A program made the translations under genes and the position numbers. Positions 1 through 8,339 of a stretch of 64,000 nucleotides of DNA are shown piece after piece. The notes beneath the pieces are model-generated. The model was given only the letters and a program-made list of their open reading frames with translations. It ran no database searches and had not been told where the DNA came from. Numbering within the stretch: position 1 is the first letter of the stretch; every line of letters starts with the position of its first letter. Origin of the DNA: an uncultured cyanobacterium (GTDB taxonomy: Bacteria > Cyanobacteriota > Cyanobacteriia > PCC-6307 > Cyanobiaceae); assembly GCA_903858015.1 (NCBI GenBank), contig CAIOGZ010000092.1, positions 62,001-126,000 on the forward strand, given 5' to 3'.

Positions 1-53
1 GCCGCCATCCGCCCCTATGGAGCCAGGCGGGGTGGGCACCGGCAGGTTGGCCC

Positions 54-326
54 TCACTCCGCTTCGCGCAGCAGCAGTTCCTCCACTTCTTCGGTGATGC
101 CACAATCGTTGTAGAGCGCTGCCGGCGGAAACATCAGCTGGCGCAACCACTCCACCAGCAACCGCCGGTCTTGCATGGCGGTGGACAGGGCCGTCAGATC
201 GGTGCCGAGGGTGCCCTCGATCAGGATCTCGTGGCCGAGGCTTTCCAGCTCCATGCAGATCACCCGATAGAGGCTGTAGTCCTTCGGGCTCAATTCACGC
301 AGGCTGTAACGGCGATTGCTTGGCAT
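54..326 (-). CDS. Conserved cyanobacterial hypothetical protein, 90 aa
   Basis: Encodes a 90-residue acidic soluble protein starting MPSNRRYSLREL and ending in a glutamate-rich tail (EEVEELLLREAE). I do not recognise a named domain. The start at 326 was preferred over an in-frame ATG 33 bases upstream because MPSNRRYSL looks like a natural N terminus. It has no signal peptide or membrane segment. It is the last minus-strand gene before the plus-strand hydroxylase-like gene. The amino acid composition (charged helix, few prolines) looks like a real protein, unlike the other frames here. Function unknown. Confidence 0.6.
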   Translation of the reverse strand: MPSNRRYSLRELSPKDYSLYRVICMELESLGHEILIEGTLGTDLTALSTAMQDRRLLVEWLRQLMFPPAALYNDCGITEEVEELLLREAE

Positions 327-590
327 GGAGCTCCGCAGAGCAGAGAACTCACCTTTCAACTTTATGGAACCCAGCAGACCCCTAGGCCCAGCCGCGGCAG
401 GCCTGGAGCAGAGCCACGGCGGTTCGGGGCTGTTGGCCGCGGCAGTGTCGCCAATCCGGCACCGATGCCAGACCGCTCCAGCCGAGGCGGTTGGCTTCTA
501 TCACAATCAGTCGGTGGGCCAACCCGGTGGCCCTGGCCTGGTCTGCCCCATCCACCCTCCCATCCCCGCTGTGATCGAAGCCCCGTGTTG

Positions 591-1289
591 ATGCTCCGGT
601 CGCTGGCCTGGGTGACGCTGGGCATGTACGCCATCTTGGTGGCCCGCACCCTGCTGCTCACCGCCGTAGCCACGGCCCTAACCGCCGCCGCACCCGCCAG
701 CGGCCCACCCCGCCGCCCGCCCAGCGGCCACGACATCCGCCTATCGCTCGGCTCCAGCTGGGTGTTCGCCCTGGGCGGCGCCGTGGTGATCCAGGCCGAT
801 GGCCTCGGACTCACCCGCTTGATCCATGGCCCCGGCAGCCCTTGGTGGCTGGCCCCCCTCGGGTTCGCGGCGGTGCTGCTGTTGCAGGACGGCGTCTTCT
901 ATGCGGTGCATCGCCTGCTGCACCACCGCCGCCTCTACCGCTGGCTGCATCAGGGCCACCACCACAGCCACCACCCCACCGCCTGGACCGCCTTCGCCTT
1001 CGATCCGGGCGAGGCCCTGCTGCAAGCGGCTTTCCTGGTGGCCGTGGTGTTCCTGATCCCCCTGCAGCCGGCCACCCTGCTGGCCCTGCTGCTGACGATG
1101 AGCGGCTGGGCGGTGCTCAACCATCTCGATCCGGAACGGCTGCCGGCTGGCATGCCGCTCGCCTGGTTGGACCAATGGTTGATCGGCCCCCGCCACCATG
1201 GCCACCACCACCGCCGACCAGGCCTCCACTTCGGTCTTTACTTCACCCTCTGGGACAAGCTCTGCGGCACCGAGGCTCCGAAGCCCTGA
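591..1289 (+). CDS. Sterol desaturase / fatty acid hydroxylase superfamily membrane protein
   Basis: A 232-residue integral membrane protein with the histidine clusters of the fatty acid hydroxylase superfamily, which bind a di-iron centre and oxidise membrane-embedded lipids or carotenoids. Visible clusters are HRLLHH (residues 107-112), HQGHHHSHH (120-128) and HHGHHH (202-207), placed between hydrophobic segments at about 10-30, 55-75, 85-105 and 145-175. The frame is open far upstream, but the region before 591 reads as low-quality GC-rich sequence; ATG 591 (or GTG 585) starts just before the first membrane helix. Substrate cannot be told from sequence. It stands alone with no obvious operon partner. 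Confidence 0.8.
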   Translation: MLRSLAWVTLGMYAILVARTLLLTAVATALTAAAPASGPPRRPPSGHDIRLSLGSSWVFALGGAVVIQADGLGLTRLIHGPGSPWWLAPLGFAAVLLLQDGVFYAVHRLLHHRRLYRWLHQGHHHSHHPTAWTAFAFDPGEALLQAAFLVAVVFLIPLQPATLLALLLTMSGWAVLNHLDPERLPAGMPLAWLDQWLIGPRHHGHHHRRPGLHFGLYFTLWDKLCGTEAPKP

Positions 1290-1335
1290 ACCAAGGCTGC
1301 TGCTGCGGGGCCTGTCGCCGCTTCCTGCCGCCAGT

Positions 1336-1375
1336 GCCTACGGCCACTGCCTTACGGCCACTGCCTACGGCCACC
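1336..1375. repeat. Short tandem repeat, three 13-14 bp units
   Basis: Three head-to-tail units of GCCTACGGCCACT (the second has one extra T) lie just downstream of the hydroxylase-like gene. No gene spans this stretch convincingly. Confidence 0.7.
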
Positions 1376-1517
1376 GCCTGCAGCCACTGGCCTGCAAGCC
1401 CCTAGGGCCGGCAGCCCCTACGACCCGGAGCGCCCAGCGACCGCAGAGCGAGCGGAGGGCGCCAGAGATCAGGCCAAAGCATGGGCCTAAACCAGATTGC
1501 CTAGACCAGTTGGCCTA

Positions 1518-1626
1518 GGCCATTGCCCGAGACCATTGACCCAGACCATTGACCCAGACCATTGACCCAGACCATTGACCTGGGCCATTGGCATAGACCA
1601 TTGACCTGGGCCATTGGCATAGACCA
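1518..1626. repeat. Tandem repeat array, 13-bp unit grading into 26-bp unit
   Basis: Three perfect copies of GACCATTGACCCA (1531-1569) are preceded by a degenerate copy and followed by two perfect copies of a 26-bp higher-order unit (1570-1595 and 1596-1621) made of GACCATTGACCTG plus GGCCATTGGCATA. The array lies in a non-coding stretch of about 670 bases between the hydroxylase-like gene and the small RHH gene. The rest of that stretch shows only a TATGAT box near 1788 without a clear -35 element. Confidence 0.85.
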
Positions 1627-1958
1627 AACATCTACACCAATTGGACACCCCGACAGGCAGTGCCAATCATGTAGCAAGCCTGGCCTACCCCAACGCTAAT
1701 CATATCTTTCGCCTACATGGCCAATCCAGGCGCCATGACTTGGATCACAGCCACCCTCCGCTAGCTGTGCTATGAAGTGATCAGTATGATACTTGTAGCG
1801 CATCTGTAGCCAAATGATTAACAGATTCTTGACCCGATCACCACCGCGCAACAGTGTCAAACCAGCGCAGATCTGCACCAATCAGCCCAGCAATGCCCCT
1901 CACCCGCGCCTTAACGACGTAGATTTGCTTGTGTCAAGCAACGATCCACCCCACTCCC

Positions 1959-2123
1959 ATGGAAAAGTCACAAATTCTGATGGCGATGCGCAAACCACTT
2001 CGCATCACCATCACCGTGCCGTATAGCACCCACATGGCCCTCACCCAACGCAGCGACGAAGAGGGGCGTTCCCTATCCAATTTGGTCGCATTCATCCTGG
2101 AAAACTCCCTGAAGCTCAACTAA
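1959..2123 (+). CDS. Small ribbon-helix-helix (CopG-like) DNA-binding protein
   Basis: A 54-residue protein with the pattern of a ribbon-helix-helix domain: a short beta strand (PLRITITVPY), then helix A (THMALTQRSDEEG) and helix B (SLSNLVAFILENSL). This form is common in cyanobacteria, where such proteins act as small repressors or orphan antitoxins. ATG 1959 was chosen; internal ATGs at 1980 and 1986 would still keep the whole domain. It ends 12 bases before the AraC-type regulator gene, so the two are probably co-transcribed. No toxin gene adjoins it. Confidence 0.65.
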   Translation: MEKSQILMAMRKPLRITITVPYSTHMALTQRSDEEGRSLSNLVAFILENSLKLN

Positions 2124-2135
2124 CAACGTTCGCTG

Positions 2136-3320
2136 ATGGCTGAATCAAGCCCTCCCAACATCGATCGCCAGCCAATGCCGGCCCTGGCCAACCCGTTCGG
2201 ATCTCGCCTACAGCCGATCCCCAGCCTCAAGGAGAGCAGCATTGAGTTAAAGGGGGTGATGCCCCTCAAGAGCATCTCCCCCCTTGGCGCCGCTGCCCGC
2301 AGCCAAGCCCCTGCCTCCAGCCAAGCCCATGCCTGCTGCCAAAGCGAAGCAAGTTCTAATCCGAACCACGGCGCCGCCCATCAGTGGCGCCACGATGGCC
2401 ACACCACCGCAATCGGCGACCTCACTGCCCACGCCGCGATCCTGGAGCAGCTGGAGCTGGAGCTGGAGCCCCAGAACGACCTCTGCGCCATTTTGATCCT
2501 CGGCGGCAGCCTCATGGTGGAGCAGGCGGGGCAATCGCTGCACTGTGCCTCCCCGGGCCTGTTGCTGATCTCTAGCCCGGCTTGGTGTTGCCTCACCAAC
2601 AGCAGCAGCCTGGTGGTGTTGAACCTGAAGCAACTGCAGCTGCAAACCACCGTGATGGCGATGGTCGAGAACCGGCCGCTGCCGCAGCACTGGCAGCAGC
2701 GGCTCCAGCCCGATCTGCTCTGGCGAGCGGAAAATTCCGCTTCCTGCCACGCCCTGAAGTCGGGCCTGGCTCAGATGCTCAGCATCGCCAACAACCTGCT
2801 CGATCACGGCCCCAGCCTCGTGGCGCGCCTGGGGCTAGACGAAATGGTCTACAGAATGTTGGCGGCGATCTTGATTCCGGAATTACAGCTAAACGATTCG
2901 CTTAAGCAGCTGCAATCACGCAAACAAGACGGCCAAGACAGGTTCACCGATCTAATCGCCTACATCGAAGCCCATCTGCACCAGCCCCTCGGCCTCGAGC
3001 AGCTGGAGCGGAGGAGCCATTATTCGCGCCGAACACTCCAGTACACCTTCCAGCAACGGCTTGGCTGTAGCCCCAGCCAATGGATTCGCAGCGTGCGACT
3101 CGAACGGGCCAAGGTCAAGCTCCAACAACCACAACCAGGCGACTCGGTCACCCGAATCGCCAAGGCCTGCGGCTACCGCTCGCTCAACCTTTTCTCCCAG
3201 GATTTCCAGCAGCGCTTCCAGGTCAAACCATCGGAACTGTTGCGCGAATCCCAGGCCAAGCTGCCAGCTACGCAGCCAAGCCGAACCAACAACGCTGAAG
3301 ACGGGCTCAGCGTGGCTTGA
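2136..3320 (+). CDS. AraC-family transcriptional regulator
   Basis: A 394-residue regulator. The last ~110 residues form a double helix-turn-helix AraC domain (from about residue 270: YIEAHLHQPLGLEQL, SHYSRRTLQYTF, then RIAKACGYRSLNLFSQDFQQRF). The middle part is a beta-rich sensor region resembling the cupin-like half of the family, and the first ~90 residues are low-complexity A/S/Q/P. It resembles the second AraC gene in this window (37058-38125), especially in the SRRxLQYxFxQRxGCxPxQW stretch, so they are paralogues. Unlike that gene it has no sulfatase beside it, and its target is unknown. Its 3' end overlaps the next convergent gene by 14 bases. Confidence 0.85.
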   Translation: MAESSPPNIDRQPMPALANPFGSRLQPIPSLKESSIELKGVMPLKSISPLGAAARSQAPASSQAHACCQSEASSNPNHGAAHQWRHDGHTTAIGDLTAHAAILEQLELELEPQNDLCAILILGGSLMVEQAGQSLHCASPGLLLISSPAWCCLTNSSSLVVLNLKQLQLQTTVMAMVENRPLPQHWQQRLQPDLLWRAENSASCHALKSGLAQMLSIANNLLDHGPSLVARLGLDEMVYRMLAAILIPELQLNDSLKQLQSRKQDGQDRFTDLIAYIEAHLHQPLGLEQLERRSHYSRRTLQYTFQQRLGCSPSQWIRSVRLERAKVKLQQPQPGDSVTRIAKACGYRSLNLFSQDFQQRFQVKPSELLRESQAKLPATQPSRTNNAEDGLSVA

Positions 3321-3591
3321 TCAGCTGCAGCACCTGGGGACCCAAACCACCAGCCCGACGTTCGCAATCGAGGGATTGGAGAATGGCCTGGGCGGCGGCG
3401 GCGAGGTCTCCGGCTTCGGCACTGCGGCGGGCCTGGTCATGGAGCAGCGCAGCCTGATCCAGCAGGCCCTGGCGGCCTGGGCCCTCGGCCGCCATCGCAT
3501 GGGCTCGGGCCAGGGGCGGCCTCGGACGCCCCGGCAGGGGCGCTGGATGAAACGGGGCAGACAGGGAACTCGTGCCAGTCATGGGTTGCAC
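3307..3591 (-). CDS. Conserved small cyanobacterial protein with helical repeat
   Basis: At most 94 residues. The C-terminal half (from about residue 42) is an amphipathic helical hairpin, LLDQAALLHDQARRSAEAGDL, followed by a strongly patterned tail, DCERRAGGLGPQVLQLIKPR, which I recall as conserved among picocyanobacteria. The N-terminal 35 residues are proline- and arginine-rich and may be untranslated; an internal ATG at 3495 is an alternative start. No known function. Confidence 0.6.
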   Translation of the reverse strand: MQPMTGTSSLSAPFHPAPLPGRPRPPLARAHAMAAEGPGRQGLLDQAALLHDQARRSAEAGDLAAAAQAILQSLDCERRAGGLGPQVLQLIKPR

Positions 3592-3804
3592 GCGTGGGCC
3601 GGCGGGGCGAGTGACATCAGCATGGGTGGAGCAGTAAGGGGCCCTTCAGGCACGGCCTGATCGAACAATTGGAGCAGCACACCTTTGTAATCAGCATAGC
3701 GAGGCGGCGATCAAGCAGGAGATTCAAAAGATCAACCGCTCCAATCACAGCATCGCCACGGCCAAATCAACAGCTGCTTCCTAGACCCATCGTCGCCACG
3801 GCTC
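3592..3804. other. Intergenic stretch, nothing recognised
   Basis: Lies between two minus-strand small genes. No open frame with protein-like composition, no hairpin with a T-run and no repeat was seen. Confidence 0.5.
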
Positions 3805-4062
3805 TCAGGTGCCGGGCTCTTCCTGGTTGCCCCCCAGGGCCGCGATCGCATCGCGCAGTTCCTCCGAGCGACGCAGATCGCCGCGGGTGAGGGCGACTGC
3901 CAGGGCGAACTCCAGTTTTTCAAGCTGGTGATCCCCCTCCGCAGGGCTGGACGCCGCCTGGCATCGCGCCCGGGTCTGGCTAGGGCCATTAAGGGCCGGG
4001 GATGGCCCAGCGGCGGGGTGGGGCGAAGCGTGGCCAGAAGGGTGAGAAAGAGGGAAGGCCAT
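3805..4062 (-). CDS. Small UvrB/UvrC-motif-like protein
   Basis: An 85-residue protein. Residues ~45-80 (LEKLEFALAVALTRGDLRRS, then EELRDAIAAL) match the pattern of the UVR motif, a helical hairpin that mediates contacts in UvrB, UvrC and several chaperone-associated proteins. The tail GGNQEEPGT is one I associate with a conserved picocyanobacterial family. The N-terminal 40 residues are low complexity. Calling it a UVR domain is by pattern only; the partner is unknown. Confidence 0.6.
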   Translation of the reverse strand: MAFPLSHPSGHASPHPAAGPSPALNGPSQTRARCQAASSPAEGDHQLEKLEFALAVALTRGDLRRSEELRDAIAALGGNQEEPGT

Positions 4063-4155
4063 TGCTCACTTTCTTTCTATTGTGCCACCCCTGGCCAGGG
4101 GAAGGTGGCGCTTCAGGGGTGGGCCTGCAGGGTTAGAGCGTCCGGTGGCGGTGAT

Positions 4156-4545
4156 TCAGGCGGCGGCAGTGTCGATCGGATCCTGGCCAGGGCGCAGGGC
4201 AGGGACCGCGCGCCGCTCGTCGCTGCCGCTACCGCTGCCATCGCGGCCGTCTGGCCCGCTCGGGCGGCCGGCGAAGCCGGCGGAGGCTGTCGCATCGCCC
4301 GCAGCCGTGCCCGGCTGGTCGTCAAGGGCACCACCGAGCAGGGCACGGCAATCGAGCAGGAGCCGCTCAGCATTGCCGAGGCTCTCGACCAGGTCCGGAT
4401 CGTCCTCCAAGGCGGCCTGCCGCTGCCCCTCCAGGAGCTCGAGGCGCTGCTCCAATTGCACCAAGCGCTGCGAGAGCAGGTGGAGCGTGCCGGCGAGATC
4501 CTCCGTGCTGCGGCTGATCCGGAACGAAACCGACGGAGAGGCCAT
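4156..4545 (-). CDS. Conserved cyanobacterial coiled-coil protein
   Basis: A 129-residue protein starting MASPSVSFRISRSTEDLAGT. Residues ~12-50 form a heptad-like helix (HLLSQRLVQLEQRLELLEGQ), suggesting a coiled coil or oligomerisation segment, and the last ~45 residues are low-complexity G/A/S/D. The start at 4545 is the ATG directly before the conserved-looking part; another ATG at 4569 adds eight residues. It is transcribed divergently from the AbrB-like transporter gene. Function unknown. Confidence 0.6.
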   Translation of the reverse strand: MASPSVSFRISRSTEDLAGTLHLLSQRLVQLEQRLELLEGQRQAALEDDPDLVESLGNAERLLLDCRALLGGALDDQPGTAAGDATASAGFAGRPSGPDGRDGSGSGSDERRAVPALRPGQDPIDTAAA

Positions 4546-4610
4546 GGCTGCAAAGCGGTTGGTCCGCATGACAACACACCACGCAGACTGGGGCCAGTTT
4601 CGGCCCCTCC

Positions 4611-5132
4611 ATGACCCCCCCCTGGCATCTGATGCTACTGGCCCTGGCGGGCCTGGCAGGGGGCCTGCTGGCCCTGGGCACGGGCATCCCGGCAGCACCC
4701 CTGGCCGGAGCCCTGATCGGTGCGGCGGCGCTGAGCCTCAGCGGCCGGGTGGATCCCGCCCAATGGCCCACGGGAACCCGCACGCTGCTGGAAATCGCCA
4801 TCGGCACGGTGATCGGCAGTGGCCTCACCGCTGCCGCCCTAGGCGAGCTAAGCCAACTCTGGCGGCCGGCCCTGCTGATCACCGTCACCCTGGTGCTCAC
4901 CGGTCTGGTGCTGGCTCTGGGCTGTAGCCGCTGGCTGGGCCTCGATCCGGTGGTGGCCTTGCTGGGGGCGGCCCCGGGCGGCATCAGCGGCATGAGTTTG
5001 GTGGGGACCGAATTCGGCGTCGGGGCGGCGGTGGCGGCGCTGCATGCCGTGCGCCTGATCACGGTGCTGCTGGTGCTTCCCCTGGTGGTGAAGCTGGTGC
5101 TTCCTGCCGGCGGCAGCAGTCCGCCGGGCTGA
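4611..5132 (+). CDS. AbrB-family (ammonia monooxygenase-like) membrane protein, single repeat
   Basis: A 173-residue hydrophobic protein with about five transmembrane segments. The stretch GAAPGGISGMSLVGTEFG at about residues 122-139 is characteristic of the AbrB duplication family of membrane proteins (not the AbrB transition regulator). Bacterial members are usually ~350 residues with two such repeats; this is a single-repeat form, so it may act as a dimer. Substrate is unknown. Confidence 0.75.
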   Translation: MTPPWHLMLLALAGLAGGLLALGTGIPAAPLAGALIGAAALSLSGRVDPAQWPTGTRTLLEIAIGTVIGSGLTAAALGELSQLWRPALLITVTLVLTGLVLALGCSRWLGLDPVVALLGAAPGGISGMSLVGTEFGVGAAVAALHAVRLITVLLVLPLVVKLVLPAGGSSPPG

Positions 5133-5208
5133 GGGCGGCTGCGCTCAGCCCGGCTGGACAGGAGGGTCTGGCTCGATATGGTTTGGCCCCGACCCTGCCA
5201 CCGCCCTT

Positions 5209-5685
5209 ATGTCCGCAGCCGTTCCCTTCGCCCGTCACCGCCTGCGGCGGGCCGGGGCCAGCGCCCTAGCCCTTGGGGTCACCCTGGCCAGCGCGATCGG
5301 GCTGGGCGACGCCGGTCCGGCCCGCTCCCAGGCGGCCCCGCTCAGCGACGCCAATCTCGCCGGCCAGAAGGGGGCCCAGGTTTATTGCTTCATGCGCAAT
5401 AACGGCAACATCCACGAAGTCAGCTGGGCCGCCGCCTATGCCCTGATCAAGCGGCAAAGTTCCAGCCTGTTCAAAACCTCCCCCGAGCACGCCTCGGTGA
5501 TGATCACCGAGGCTGTGGTGCAGAATCCCGGCACCTATCCCGACTGTGGCCGATACCTTGGTGACCTCTACACCCGGCGCCGCACCGTGGTGATGACCAC
5601 CACCACCGGCGCAGCAAGCCCAGGCCTGATCCCCGGCGCTGCTGCAGCCGGTGCTGCCGCGCCTGGCGGCCCAGCCCGCTGGTGA
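5209..5685 (+). CDS. Conserved secreted cyanobacterial protein
   Basis: 158 residues with an N-terminal signal peptide (RHRLRRAGASALALGVTLAS, cleavage likely after ARSQA near residue 42). The mature part has a conserved-looking core, YCFMRNNGNIHEVSWAAAYA, then KRQSSSLFKTSPEHASVMI and NPGTYPDCGRYLGDLY, with two cysteines that could pair. I recall this as a picocyanobacterial family of unknown function (possibly DUF6554). The C-terminal 30 residues are A/G/P-rich. The stop codon overlaps the next gene's GTG start (GTGA), so the two are translationally coupled. Confidence 0.75.
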   Translation: MSAAVPFARHRLRRAGASALALGVTLASAIGLGDAGPARSQAAPLSDANLAGQKGAQVYCFMRNNGNIHEVSWAAAYALIKRQSSSLFKTSPEHASVMITEAVVQNPGTYPDCGRYLGDLYTRRRTVVMTTTTGAASPGLIPGAAAAGAAAPGGPARW

Positions 5686-6158
5686 GCGCCCCGGCGAGGG
5701 CTGCCCAGCGCCAAGCCGCCCTGCCCCGGCGACCGCCGGGTTCGCAGCGCAGCGGCTGGCTGGCGATGGCGTTGCTGCTGGCGAGCCTGGTCACGGGCTG
5801 CAGCGAAGAACCCCTACCGCAGCGAAGCATCAGCCACGACGACTGCCTCAGCGATCTGCGCATGGACCAACTGAAGCAGGCACTGGAACGCTGCGACAAG
5901 GTGGTGGCCGCCTACCCCAACGACCCCCTTCCCCTCATCGAGCGCTACCTGCTGCACACCCTCGCCGAGGACGACCGGGCCGCTTGTCGAGACATCGCCC
6001 GAGCCGGCCAACTGGCCAAGCGGACCCCTGCCCCACGCCTCGATCCGGGTCTCCGCCGCGACCTGGAGCGCCGTCAGGCGGATTGCCGCGCTGCCGGCCT
6101 GGGCGGCGGCGCCCCCGGTTCAGAAGCGCTCCAGCAGCTGCCGCACCAAAACCGGTAG
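5682..6158 (+). CDS. Putative lipoprotein
   Basis: 158 residues starting with GTG inside the preceding gene's stop (GTGA). A hydrophobic segment, LAMALLLASLVTGC, ends in a lipobox (LVTGC, Cys40), so the protein is probably lipid-anchored in the cell envelope. The mature part is helical, with tetratricopeptide-like spacing (MDQLKQALERCDKVVAAYPN) and four further cysteines. An ATG at 5766 right at the hydrophobic segment is an alternative start but would remove the positively charged n-region. It overlaps the convergent helicase gene by 39 bases. Confidence 0.7.
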   Translation: MSAPARAAQRQAALPRRPPGSQRSGWLAMALLLASLVTGCSEEPLPQRSISHDDCLSDLRMDQLKQALERCDKVVAAYPNDPLPLIERYLLHTLAEDDRAACRDIARAGQLAKRTPAPRLDPGLRRDLERRQADCRAAGLGGGAPGSEALQQLPHQNR

Positions 6159-7841
6159 GGAGGCCCGCTGCCAGCGTTCCTGGCGGCTGTGGAGCACCAG
6201 GGCAATCCGTTCCTCCTTGCTAGCGATCAAGCCATCCACCAGCTGGTCGGCCACACCGAGTTGGAGCCAGTGGCTGCTGAGCATGGCGCCCATGCCGATG
6301 CGGTGGCAGCGGTCTTCAGCCTGTTCGGCGTCGCCGGGGGTCCAGGGCCGCTCCAGCAGCACCACATGCCGCGCCCGGTGCAGGGTGAAGCCAAGGCCGC
6401 CGGTGCCGTAGGTGGCGATCAGCAGCGGCAACTGGCCCGCCTGGAAGCGGTCGACCAGGGCCTGGCGAGCGGCCGGCGGCACGGCACCGGTGAGCAGCAC
6501 GGCCCGCCGATCACCGCCTAGGGCGCGGTGCAGCAGCCGCGCCGTCGGCACGAAAGCCGTGAACACCACCACCGGGCCTTCGCGGGCCTGGAGATCGGCC
6601 ACCAGCTGGCGGGCCAGGGGCAACTTGGCCCGCGAGCCGATCCGGCGCAGGGCGGTGAGCACCGCCAGGGCCTCCGCATCACGGCGCACCTCGCCCTTAG
6701 CGGCCCGGCGCCGGTAATCCTCCACGCAGGCCTGCAGCCGCTGCTCGAAGCGGGCCGCAGCGACCGGTGCCAACACCACCGGCACCAGGCAGCGCTGCTT
6801 CGGCGGCAGATCGAGGCATTGCTGCTTAGTGCGATGCAACAGCAGGGGCCGCACCAGCCGCTGCAGCTCTTCCAACTGGCTGGCGCCATCGGCCTGCCAG
6901 ATCCGCCTTCCCCCCTGCTCGCGCCAATGGCCCTGGCAGTAACGCAGCTCGAAGCTGCGGCGATCGCGGGCCAGGGGGTGGCCGATCGCCTCCAGCAGGG
7001 GCAACAACTGCCGCGGCCGGCCATTCTTCATCGGTGTGCCGGTGAGCAGCCAGATGGCCCGCAGCCTGGGGTGGCGAGCCAGGCGGAGAAAGGCCTGGGT
7101 GCGGCGGGCGGCTGCATTTTGGGCGTAGTGGGCCTCGTCGGCGATCAGCACGGTGCCGGCCTCGGGCAGCCCGGCGGGAAGGCGGGCCCAGCTGTGCAGT
7201 TCCAACCGCAGGCCGAGGCCGGCCGCTTCCTGGCGCCAATGCTGATGCAGCCCCACCGGGGCGAGCACCACGATGCGGCAATCGGCCAGCCGCACCAGAC
7301 CCCGGGCGGCAACCAGGGCCGTGAGGGTCTTGCCCAGCCCCATGGCGTCGGCCAACACGGCGCCCCGCCGGGCGAGCAACCAACGCACGGCGGTGCGCTG
7401 ATGGGCGAACAGCAGACGGCCATCGGGCAGGGGCTCCGCCGGGGCGGCCGCGGCCACCAGCTGGCGATGGGGGGGCAGGGGCGGCAGGGGTTGGCGCAGC
7501 CACAGCAGCCATTCGGCCAGCTCGGCAGAAACGGGAAAACGACCGGCCAGCTGCTGCTCCAGCCGCAGCGCCGCCTCAAGCGGAAACTGCCAGCAGCCGC
7601 GCCGCGATAGCCACAGGCCCGGCGGCCGAATCGCCCGCAACTGGGCCTGGGTGACGGCGTCGTAGGGGGATTCCAGCTCGATCAGCCCGGTGGGGCCCAA
7701 CCGCATCGCCCAGGGTGATCGCAGCGGCGCTGGCGGGTCGGATCGGGGCGGATCGGGCGGGGGCGAGTCTGGCGGTGGCGGATCGGACGGTGGCGCAACC
7801 CAGGCGGGCAGCAAGGAGCCGAATGGCAGCGAAGAACACAT
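6120..7841 (-). CDS. SNF2-family DEAD/DEAH helicase-like ATPase
   Basis: About 573 residues with two RecA-like domains of the SNF2 type: Walker A ADAMGLGKT (about residues 164-172), DEAH box (236-239), a motif III-like LLTGTPMKNGRP, and in the second domain YGTGGLGFTLHRARHVVLLE followed by WTPGDAEQAEDRCHRIGM (motifs V and VI). Such proteins translocate on double-stranded DNA in repair or remodelling. The first ~45 residues are D/P/S-rich; ATG 7706 (MRLGPTGLIELESPYD) is an equally good start. It is divergent from the HNH nuclease gene, a pairing I remember as conserved in picocyanobacteria, so a shared DNA-repair role is possible. Confidence 0.85.
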   Translation of the reverse strand: MCSSLPFGSLLPAWVAPPSDPPPPDSPPPDPPRSDPPAPLRSPWAMRLGPTGLIELESPYDAVTQAQLRAIRPPGLWLSRRGCWQFPLEAALRLEQQLAGRFPVSAELAEWLLWLRQPLPPLPPHRQLVAAAAPAEPLPDGRLLFAHQRTAVRWLLARRGAVLADAMGLGKTLTALVAARGLVRLADCRIVVLAPVGLHQHWRQEAAGLGLRLELHSWARLPAGLPEAGTVLIADEAHYAQNAAARRTQAFLRLARHPRLRAIWLLTGTPMKNGRPRQLLPLLEAIGHPLARDRRSFELRYCQGHWREQGGRRIWQADGASQLEELQRLVRPLLLHRTKQQCLDLPPKQRCLVPVVLAPVAAARFEQRLQACVEDYRRRAAKGEVRRDAEALAVLTALRRIGSRAKLPLARQLVADLQAREGPVVVFTAFVPTARLLHRALGGDRRAVLLTGAVPPAARQALVDRFQAGQLPLLIATYGTGGLGFTLHRARHVVLLERPWTPGDAEQAEDRCHRIGMGAMLSSHWLQLGVADQLVDGLIASKEERIALVLHSRQERWQRASLPVLVRQLLERF

Positions 7842-7889
7842 TGACAGCCAGGTAACCCCAGGCAAACTGCCGCCAACCGGTGCATTCGC

Positions 7890-8339
7890 ATGCAGGCCAG
7901 GGATGGAGTGTTCCTTGAGGATCTCTGCCCGAAGTTGCGAGCGCGGCGATGGCGCCAGTCTCTCCATGGGGTGACCCGGGGTTCCTGCCTGTATTGCGGC
8001 CTCCCCTCCGAATCCATCGACCATGTCCATCCGCTCAGCAGGGGCGGCCTGAGCGTCACCGAAAACTGCGTACCGGCCTGTTTGGCCTGCAATGGCCAGA
8101 AGGGGGATGCGGAGGCCTTGGACTGGTATCGGCGCCAGCCCTTTTACGACCCCAGGCGAGCCATGGCCCTACGCGCCTGGACTGAAGGGGATCTTCGCCT
8201 GGCCCTGCGGCTGCTCGACTGGGCCAAGCCCCAGCCGTCGGCGGCGACAGCCGCCGCCACCGACGAGCCAGCCAAGGGCCAACGTCACCAGACGCGGCAG
8301 GCCTCCACACCGGCATGGCGCTGGCAGATGGCCTCCTGA
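7890..8339 (+). CDS. HNH endonuclease family protein
   Basis: 149 residues with a Cys4 zinc HNH nuclease fold: CLYCG (Cys33, Cys36), the catalytic-type DH pair in SIDHVHPLSRGG (Asp44-His45), an Asn in TENCVPACLACNGQK and the second zinc pair Cys64/Cys67. A helical C-terminal extension (YRRQPFYDPRRAMALRAW) follows. Such proteins cut DNA nonspecifically or at defined sites. It is divergent from the SNF2-like gene; a TTGACA box at 7841-7846 could be its -35 element. It overlaps the next convergent gene by 55 bases. Confidence 0.85.
   Translation: MQARDGVFLEDLCPKLRARRWRQSLHGVTRGSCLYCGLPSESIDHVHPLSRGGLSVTENCVPACLACNGQKGDAEALDWYRRQPFYDPRRAMALRAWTEGDLRLALRLLDWAKPQPSAATAAATDEPAKGQRHQTRQASTPAWRWQMAS

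Noticed and set aside
3838-3850. GCGATCGC palindromes (also at about 10776, 19657 and 52520)
   Set aside because: These match the common cyanobacterial HIP1 octamer, scattered genome-wide and not a local feature.
4082-4927. Long R/P/G-rich frames over the coiled-coil and AbrB genes
   Set aside because: Antisense or out-of-frame to genes with convincing protein features.
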